Shown: in pieces, positions 22,518-27,511 of the stretch
How positions within the stretch are numbered: the first letter of the stretch is position 1
How the letters are laid out: every line of letters begins with the position of its first letter
IMG/VR virus record: IMGVR_UViG_3300022752_000317
Location: 1 to 27,511 of that record
Direction: 5' to 3' (one strand)
Length of the DNA: 27,511 nt
Origin: a virus
Notes under the pieces: model-generated
What the model was told of the DNA's origin: nothing
The model's database searches: none
Seen by the model: only the letters and a program-made list of their open reading frames with translations
Translations under genes and position numbers: made by a program

Positions 22518-23053
22518 TGGACGATAGGCTCAAGAAGAATTCTGACGCTAGTAGACGCACTCGGGCTTCCGAGGATCGAGAGCGTGACGCACCTGAGGCA
22601 AATTTTGCCTTTGCGGGGGAACGTCGCAAGATGTTCCGTTCGGAGTGGCTACAGGAGGCCCTTCCGAAGCCGCCGGATATTCCCGGCTTTCATCAGTGTT
22701 GGTTATCAACGACCAATGCTTACGATCCGATTCATAAACGGATGCGACTAGGGTACGAACCCGTTAAAGCTGATGAGCACCCAAGCTTTGAGCATCTAAA
22801 AGTGAAAGCAGGAGAGTTTTCAGGCTTCATCGCGTGTAATGAAATGATTTTGTTCAAGTTACCAATGGACATCTATCAGGAATACATGACGCAAGCGCAC
22901 TTCGATGCGCCCCTGGAAGAGCAGGAGAAGATCCGGGTGCAAGTCGAGCAATTGCAGGGAGCCCGTGACTCAAATGGACGTAGGCTTGGGATGGTTGAGG
23001 GTGAAGGGATGAATTTTGATCAACCAATTCGGCCCCCGATTTTCGAGGGTTGA
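22517..23053 (+). CDS. Head-region hypothetical protein
   Basis: The 178-residue protein has a charged N-terminal arm, then PKPPDIPGFHQCWLSTTNAYD and RMRLGYEPV, a beta-rich core (EFSGFIACNEMILFKLP) and a polar tail. I have seen the PDIPGFH-CWLST pattern in head modules of related phages; the role is not known. Its ATG overlaps the scaffold stop, and it lies two genes before the major capsid gene, so a virion or assembly role is inferred. Confidence 0.6.
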   Translation: MDDRLKKNSDASRRTRASEDRERDAPEANFAFAGERRKMFRSEWLQEALPKPPDIPGFHQCWLSTTNAYDPIHKRMRLGYEPVKADEHPSFEHLKVKAGEFSGFIACNEMILFKLPMDIYQEYMTQAHFDAPLEEQEKIRVQVEQLQGARDSNGRRLGMVEGEGMNFDQPIRPPIFEG

Positions 23054-23072
23054 AACCTCAGGAGCTTAACAA

Positions 23073-23669
23073 ATGAGTGCTACCTCCGCGCCTTTTGGCA
23101 TGCGGCCTGCGTACCACCCCTCAGGGCTGGATCGTGCTCAGGCGCTTGCTAATGGCATTTTGTCGGGCTATAGCTCGAACATTCTTAAAGGTCAGCCCGT
23201 AAAGATCGATGTTTCTACCGGCCAAATCGTTGTAGCGGCCGCTGGTGATGCTTTCGTGGGCTGTTTCGCAGGCGTTGAATTCACCGACACCACCGGTCGT
23301 CGCCGTGTTTCCAACTACTGGCCTGCTAACACTTCTGGCACCGAGATCGTTGCGTATTTCTACACCGATCCCGCCATCGTGTACGAGATCCAGACCAATG
23401 CGACGATCGCACAGACGTCCATCGGCCAGGAATATGATCTTGCGTCTACGACCGCCGGAAGCACGACCACGGGCTTGTCTGCTTGCATGCTGAGCACGAC
23501 TCCCGCCGCGGCAAATAGCTCTGCGCAAATGCGTATTGTTGACATCGCGCCTTACCCAGACAATGCTTGGGGTGACGCCTATGTCATCGTGCGTGCGCAG
23601 ATTGCTGAACATCAGTTCGGCGCTATCTATACGGGTTCGGCTAAGGCCTACCCGATAACCATCGCTTAA
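23073..23669 (+). CDS. Probable virion protein (capsid-associated)
   Basis: The 198-residue protein begins MSATSAPFGMRPAYHPSG and is rich in Ala, Thr, Gly and Ser with beta character (VKIDVSTGQIVVAAAGDAFV; GTEIVAYFYTDPAIVYEIQT). This type often precedes the major capsid gene in related phages and may decorate or stabilise the capsid. AGGAG at 23060-23064 supports the start. The function is inferred from composition and position. Confidence 0.6.
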   Translation: MSATSAPFGMRPAYHPSGLDRAQALANGILSGYSSNILKGQPVKIDVSTGQIVVAAAGDAFVGCFAGVEFTDTTGRRRVSNYWPANTSGTEIVAYFYTDPAIVYEIQTNATIAQTSIGQEYDLASTTAGSTTTGLSACMLSTTPAAANSSAQMRIVDIAPYPDNAWGDAYVIVRAQIAEHQFGAIYTGSAKAYPITIA

Positions 23670-23682
23670 GGAGGGCTAGAAC

Positions 23683-24597
23683 ATGGCAGCCCCGATGCGC
23701 AGTACCGACTTTCGGTCGATTGTCGAACCGATTCTTAACGAGTCGTTCGACGGTATCTATGACCAGAGAGCCGATGAATGGTCTACCGTTTTCCGTGAGC
23801 AGAACGGTATCCCCCGCAACTACCACGAAGAGCCGGTCCTTTACGGTTTTGGTGCAGCCCCTGAGATGCCTGACGGCACCCCCGTCACATATCAGCAGGG
23901 CGGCGTGCTCTTCCTCAAGCGCTACGTCTATAAGGTGTATGGCCTTGCCTTCGCCTTGACCAAAGTGCTCGTGGAAGACGGCGACCATATCCGTATCGGT
24001 CAGGTCTATGCTAAGCACCTCGCACAGTCTCTCGTCGAGACCAAGGAGACCTTGGCAGCCAACGTGCTCAACCGCGCCTTTACGGCAGGCTACAACGGTG
24101 GTGATGGCGTTCCCTTGAACTCCGCTTCGCACCCAATCGTTAGTGGCACCTTCAGCAACTTGCTTACGACCGCCGCGAACCTCTCGCAAACGTCGCTTGA
24201 GCAAATGCTCATCCAGATCCGTCAAGCTGTTGACAACAACGGCAAGAAGATCCGTTTGAACCCGCTGAAGCTTGTTGTAGCACCCGGCAACACGTTCCAG
24301 GCAGAAGTTCTGCTCAAGAGCGTCTTGCGTGCTGGTACCGCAAACAACGACATCAACCCGATCAAATCGATTGGCTTGTTGTCCGAGGGTGCTTCGGTTA
24401 TCAGCCGTTTGACCTCGCCTACCGCATGGTGGGTGCAGACCGATGCTCCGGAAGGTATGAAGCTGATGATGCGCCGTGCCCTTGAGAAGACCATGGAAGG
24501 TGACTTCGAAACCGACTCCATGCGTTACAAGGCCACCGAGCGTTATGACATCGGCTGGACCGACCCGCGTGCTATGTACGGCACTCCTGGCGTTTAA
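23683..24597 (+). CDS. Major capsid protein (HK97-type, gpT-like)
   Basis: The 304-residue protein starts after a perfect AAGGAGG (23668-23674), the strongest ribosome site in the window, and is followed by a terminator, as expected for the most abundant protein. The middle (HLAQSLVETKETLAANVLNR, DGVPLNSASHPI) and the end (PEGMKLMMRRALEKTMEGDF, then SMRYKATERYDIGWTDPRAM) are characteristic of HK97-fold capsids of the Mu gpT-like group. About 415 copies or a similar icosahedral number would make the head; the exact number is unknown. There is no N-terminal delta domain; a separate scaffold replaces it. Confidence 0.85.
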   Translation: MAAPMRSTDFRSIVEPILNESFDGIYDQRADEWSTVFREQNGIPRNYHEEPVLYGFGAAPEMPDGTPVTYQQGGVLFLKRYVYKVYGLAFALTKVLVEDGDHIRIGQVYAKHLAQSLVETKETLAANVLNRAFTAGYNGGDGVPLNSASHPIVSGTFSNLLTTAANLSQTSLEQMLIQIRQAVDNNGKKIRLNPLKLVVAPGNTFQAEVLLKSVLRAGTANNDINPIKSIGLLSEGASVISRLTSPTAWWVQTDAPEGMKLMMRRALEKTMEGDFETDSMRYKATERYDIGWTDPRAMYGTPGV

Positions 24598-24605
24598 GAA
24601 GCAAG

Positions 24606-24631
24606 GGCCGGTGTAACAGCCGGCCTTTTTT
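24606..24631 (+). terminator. Rho-independent terminator after the capsid gene
   Basis: GGCCGG (24606-24611) pairs with CCGGCC (24620-24625) around an 8-base loop and is followed by six T. It probably limits expression of downstream genes relative to capsid. Confidence 0.85.
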
Positions 24632-24663
24632 AAGACCTCGTCAAGCTTTTCAAGGAGAAGACG

Positions 24664-25896
24664 ATGCCTCAGTTTTCAGATGACCTGTTTTTAGGTCCTG
24701 CCCAAACTTACATGGGCACGGGCTATCGTAACGCCAGCGCAATCTTTACTGGATCGATAGCAACCACAACGCTTACTGTTACAGCGATGCTGTCAGGCGA
24801 TTCACTGTTCGTGGGTCAATATATTGATGGTAGCGGTGTAACGAATGGCACATACATCACGGCTTTTGGCACAGGAACTGGTGGCGTAGGCACCTACACG
24901 GTTAGCACGTCGCAGACCGCCTCAAGCACCACGATGTTTGCCAACGGAAACGCCTTGTTGGGCGATCCTGCACCAATGGACTTAGGTGTAGGCCCTCTTG
25001 GACGTTTGTTTGTTTGGGATACGATCCCCCAGGCCCTTGTTGCAAACAACATTGCTGCAAGCCAAACGCCGACGGTAGCAGGTTCAATCACGCTAACCGC
25101 AGGCACTTCAGTGAAGTCTGTTTCCAGCAACTATGGAACAGTGCTTCAGCTTGATGTACCGCGTGCTGTCAGTGTTACGACCTCAACAGCAGCAGCGGCA
25201 ACGCTAAGTAGCGTCGTCATTGCAGGAACAGGCGGACAGATTACGTTCACGTCACAGGCTGGCTTGGTAACGGGTCAGAGACTCACGATCTCGGGTACCT
25301 TGGGCGGCACAGGATCAATCACGGGTTACACAAACCCGACGACTTATATTCTGACCGCGGTGACTGCTACAAGCGCAACCTTGACGACAACTGCGGGTGC
25401 TGCTGTTGTAACAACCGCAGGTACGCCGACAGGCTTGACCTATACCCTGGGCGTTGCTCCTCAAGCATTTACCGTGTCTGGGTATGATTATTACGGTCAG
25501 GCAATGACCGAGACGATCACCTCGAGCGCTGCGGTAAGCACGGCAGTAAACGGAAAGAAGGCGTTTTATCTCATTAGTTCCGTTTCGGTTGCGGGTGCAA
25601 CAGGAACAGCGATCACGATGGGGACGACCGATATCCTTGGCATTCCGGTGCGCGTAACCAATGCTGCGTATGTTGCAAGCGTCAAGACAAACAGCACGCT
25701 TGCGCAAGACACTGGTACGTTTGTTGCGGCAGACACGGCAACTGCAACGGCTACGACCGGTGATGTACGCGGCACCTACGTCCCAGGAACCGCTTCAGAT
25801 GGTATCAATAGGACAGTCATGAGCGTTCTTTTGCCTGCCATTGCTGTTGGACCAAACGCTACTCGTCAAGGCGCACTTGGCGTAACTCAGGCTTAA
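24664..25896 (+). CDS. Gly/Thr-rich modular virion protein (410 aa)
   Basis: The protein is very rich in Thr, Ser, Ala and Gly, and almost all beta. A base module ([20 protein letters not shown], then [20 protein letters not shown] and [12 protein letters not shown]) seems to be interrupted by two inserted beta units. One, about 25-97, contains [17 protein letters not shown] and [12 protein letters not shown]; the other, about 175-268, has [18 protein letters not shown] and [16 protein letters not shown]. The remainder ends near [18 protein letters not shown]. Such units resemble the Ig-like or fibre-like add-ons of phage decoration proteins. AGGAG at 24653-24657 gives a clear start. Decoration or head-fibre function is inferred. 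Confidence 0.65.
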   Translation: MPQFSDDLFLGPAQTYMGTGYRNASAIFTGSIATTTLTVTAMLSGDSLFVGQYIDGSGVTNGTYITAFGTGTGGVGTYTVSTSQTASSTTMFANGNALLGDPAPMDLGVGPLGRLFVWDTIPQALVANNIAASQTPTVAGSITLTAGTSVKSVSSNYGTVLQLDVPRAVSVTTSTAAAATLSSVVIAGTGGQITFTSQAGLVTGQRLTISGTLGGTGSITGYTNPTTYILTAVTATSATLTTTAGAAVVTTAGTPTGLTYTLGVAPQAFTVSGYDYYGQAMTETITSSAAVSTAVNGKKAFYLISSVSVAGATGTAITMGTTDILGIPVRVTNAAYVASVKTNSTLAQDTGTFVAADTATATATTGDVRGTYVPGTASDGINRTVMSVLLPAIAVGPNATRQGALGVTQA

Positions 25897-25905
25897 TTGG
25901 AGCAA

Positions 25906-26472
25906 ATGATGGGTCAGTTCAAACCGATGGTAAAGATGATGACCACCGAGCCTTCAATAGAGTTAAAGCTAAAGAAGGGTGGCCATGTTCAACGTAAAGC
26001 TATGGGTGGCATGCCTACTGGCGCTGGTATGGGTAACCGTATGCCGATGGCCGCAATGCCCTCGGAGCGTGGTATCCCTGCCGCTGCCCGTCGTGGTGTC
26101 GCCCCTAAGATGACCGTGCCTCGTGGCGGTATGCTCGGTCCTATGATGCGCAAGAAAGGCGGCGAGGTTGAGTCCAAGTCGATGCACAAGGCCGAGATGG
26201 CCGAGATGAAAGGCATCAAGAAGGAACTCAAGTCGCATGAGGATAAGCCTGCCTCGAAGGCTCACAAGGGCCTTAAGACTGGTGGCGTTATTGAAAAGTA
26301 CGCAACCGGTGGCGTGATCCAGAAGTTTGCTAAAGGCGGACTGCAGGATGACGGCAAGGCAGTGAAGTATCCCAAGGTGCCTGCTACTAAACCTCCGTAT
26401 GTAACCAAGTTTGCTGATACCCATAAAAAGGGCGGTCGGATTGCTAAGAAGGCCTACGGCGGCGCGTGCTAA
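25906..26472 (+). CDS. Lys/Gly/Met-rich KGG-repeat protein
   Basis: The basic protein (about 188 residues) has repeated K-x-GG elements: LKKGGHVQRKAMGG, MRKKGGEVESKSMHK, LKTGGVIEKYATGGVIQKFA, HKKGGRIAKKAYGG. The frame extends to a TTG at 25897, but GGAG at 25899-25902 fits the ATG at 25906 or 25909 better. The positive charge suggests an internal head protein bound to DNA, or a protein handled by a maturation step, but no domain is recognised. It sits after the decoration-like gene and before a small virion-like gene. Confidence 0.55.
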   Translation: MMGQFKPMVKMMTTEPSIELKLKKGGHVQRKAMGGMPTGAGMGNRMPMAAMPSERGIPAAARRGVAPKMTVPRGGMLGPMMRKKGGEVESKSMHKAEMAEMKGIKKELKSHEDKPASKAHKGLKTGGVIEKYATGGVIQKFAKGGLQDDGKAVKYPKVPATKPPYVTKFADTHKKGGRIAKKAYGGAC

Positions 26473-26475
26473 ATA

Positions 26476-26497
26476 GCGGGGGCTTAACGGCCCCTGC
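26476..26497 (+). promoter_or_regulatory. Strong intergenic hairpin without T run
   Basis: GCGGGGC-type arm (26476-26483) pairs with GCCCCTGC (26490-26497), giving an 8-bp stem with one G-T pair and a 6-base loop. No T tract follows, so it is unlikely to be a rho-independent terminator; it may protect or process mRNA between the KGG protein and the next gene. Confidence 0.4.
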
Positions 26498-26516
26498 TCT
26501 ACATTGAGGAATCATC

Positions 26517-26924
26517 ATGGCAGATGCAGTAGCAAGCCAAACATTGTTTGATGGCGAACGCATGGCCATCATGAAGTTTACGAACTTGTCCGACGGCACC
26601 GGAGAGAATAAGGTTCTTAAGGTTGATGTTTCAGCCTTGGGGGCGAGTAACTCAGGCAAGGCCTGCGATGGCGTAACGATTACCAAGATCCATGCAGTGA
26701 CTCATGGCATGGAAGTGCAGATTTATTGGGATGCCACAACCGACGTGTTTGCTTGGGGCGTACCTCAGAATTCTCAATACACATTTGACTTTGAAAAGAT
26801 GGGCGGCTTGATTAACAACGCTGGAGCCGGTAGCACTGGCGATGTTTTGTTTTCAACCGCCGACGCTTCTGCTGGAGACTTCTACACCATAGTTTTGGAA
26901 ATGGTGAAGAGCTATGCCAGCTAA
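26517..26924 (+). CDS. Probable small virion protein
   Basis: The 135-residue protein begins MADAVASQTLFDGERMAIMK and has mostly beta character, with EVQIYWDATTDVFAWGVPQN and GDVLFSTADASAGDFYTIVL. TGAGGA at 26505-26510 gives a good start. Similar small beta proteins are encoded in head/connector modules of related phages. No exact function is recognised; it overlaps the next gene by 11 bases. Confidence 0.6.
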   Translation: MADAVASQTLFDGERMAIMKFTNLSDGTGENKVLKVDVSALGASNSGKACDGVTITKIHAVTHGMEVQIYWDATTDVFAWGVPQNSQYTFDFEKMGGLINNAGAGSTGDVLFSTADASAGDFYTIVLEMVKSYAS

Positions 26925-27312
26925 GAGCAAAGAGCAATTTCGCCTAATGCAGGCAGTTGCCCACAATCCTTCGTTTGCGAAGAAGGTCGGAATCAAGCCT
27001 AGCGTGGGCGCGGAATATACCAAGTCCAATACCGGGAGAAAGTCGTATGAGAAGCTTCCTGAACGGCTTAAGGACGGCGGTCCGAGCCTTGCGATTGGTC
27101 GTGGCGAGAAGCTTCCAGCGTCTCAAGGCGCGGGTCTCACGGCCAAAGGCAGGGCCAAGTACAACCGAGAAACAGGATCAAACCTGAAGGCCCCGCAGCC
27201 CGAGGGAGGCGCTAGGAAGCGCTCGTTTTGCGCTCGGATGCAAGGGGTTGTCGATAACGCGAAAGGGCCTGCAGAACGCGCTAAGGCCTCTTTGCGGCGC
27301 TGGAAATGCTAA
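26914..27312 (+). CDS. DUF3008/DUF6321-like conserved protein
   Basis: The 132-residue basic protein has an N-terminal PAKSKEQFRLMQAVAHNPSF element, like DUF3008-type small proteins, and a C-terminal block KLPASQGAGLTAKGRAKYNR, then GSNLKAPQP and RKRSFCARMQG, ending LRRWKC. I recognise the C-terminal block from many phage genomes as DUF6321, function unknown. A KDGG element occurs at the join between the two parts. Extreme conservation of the GLTAKGRAKYNRETG region suggests a specific partner, perhaps nucleic acid. Confidence 0.7.
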   Translation: MPAKSKEQFRLMQAVAHNPSFAKKVGIKPSVGAEYTKSNTGRKSYEKLPERLKDGGPSLAIGRGEKLPASQGAGLTAKGRAKYNRETGSNLKAPQPEGGARKRSFCARMQGVVDNAKGPAERAKASLRRWKC

Positions 27313-27321
27313 GGGGTAGAG

Positions 27322-27511
27322 ATGACCACATCGGGCACTGTAGGCGATACCGTTATCACGACGCAAAGCCTGATCGATCATGGCGCTCGTCGGTGCGGTA
27401 AGTTTGCCGAAACGCTGACAGTCGAGCAGGTCAACGCCTCCAAGCAAAACCTTTATTACCTGCTGTCAAACCTCGCCAACCGCGGGATTCAGTTTTGGTG
27501 CGTCGAGCAGA
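27322..27511 (+). CDS. Partial gene, probable head-completion or tail-adaptor protein
   Basis: The ATG at 27322 follows AGGGGTAGAG and opens a frame to the right edge, giving MTTSGTVGDTVITTQSLIDH and then ARRCGKFAETL, VNASKQNLYYLLSNLANRGIQFW. The pattern of a helix with LL-NL-NRGI-FW is like phage adaptor (P22 gp4-like) or neck proteins that bind under the portal. Only 63 residues are present, so the call is tentative. Confidence 0.55.
   Translation, partial: MTTSGTVGDTVITTQSLIDHGARRCGKFAETLTVEQVNASKQNLYYLLSNLANRGIQFWCVEQ

Noticed and set aside
1-27511. tRNA or rRNA genes
   Set aside because: No cloverleaf-like segment with a convincing T-arm, or rRNA-like stretch, was noticed by eye in the few gaps available.

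Overview
This window is most of the genome of a tailed double-stranded DNA phage (or a prophage or metagenomic contig of one). The gene order runs from a control region through replication and recombination genes, small accessory genes, DNA packaging, internal-head proteins, portal, scaffold and major capsid, to the start of the connector/tail genes. Almost everything is on the + strand with ATGA-type overlaps. Several families (DUF1376-type replication protein, RusA, Ref-like HNH protein, DUF6321-type protein) are common in phages of Proteobacteria. A Burkholderiales-like freshwater host is a guess from that, not something the sequence proves.

Layout: 1-360 is a divergent control region with two families of repeated operator-like sites and an 11-bp-phased T-tract. 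It lies between a minus-strand gene that runs off the left edge and a small HTH (Cro/YdaS-like) gene. 643-2897 holds replication and recombination genes (DUF1376-type initiator, DnaB-like helicase, RusA resolvase). 2875-6512 is a run of small early genes, including a Ref-like HNH protein and a decayed 12-codon gene relic.

6516-9140 is the most interesting cassette. It has a winged-helix protein, a Nop/IS110-C-terminal-like protein with no nuclease domain, an 825-bp array and a SAM-dependent methyltransferase. The array alternates two degenerate 10-nt motifs separated by unique 8-nt spacers with an exact 36-bp period. Protein plus array fit the recently described TIGR-Tas RNA-guided family, in its nuclease-free (TasA-like) form. 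The adjacent methyltransferase raises the possibility of an analogy with box C/D snoRNPs (Nop protein + guide RNA + methyltransferase).

9259-20780 holds the small and large terminase, two very large multidomain 'polyvalent' proteins with ADP-ribosyltransferase-like domains (probably packaged and injected), and the portal. 20783-27511 holds small head genes, a GroES-like cochaperonin, scaffold, major capsid protein, decoration-like proteins, a Lys/Gly-rich protein and the start of a probable head-completion or tail-adaptor gene that is cut by the right edge. Clear hairpin-plus-T-run terminators follow the methyltransferase and the major capsid gene.
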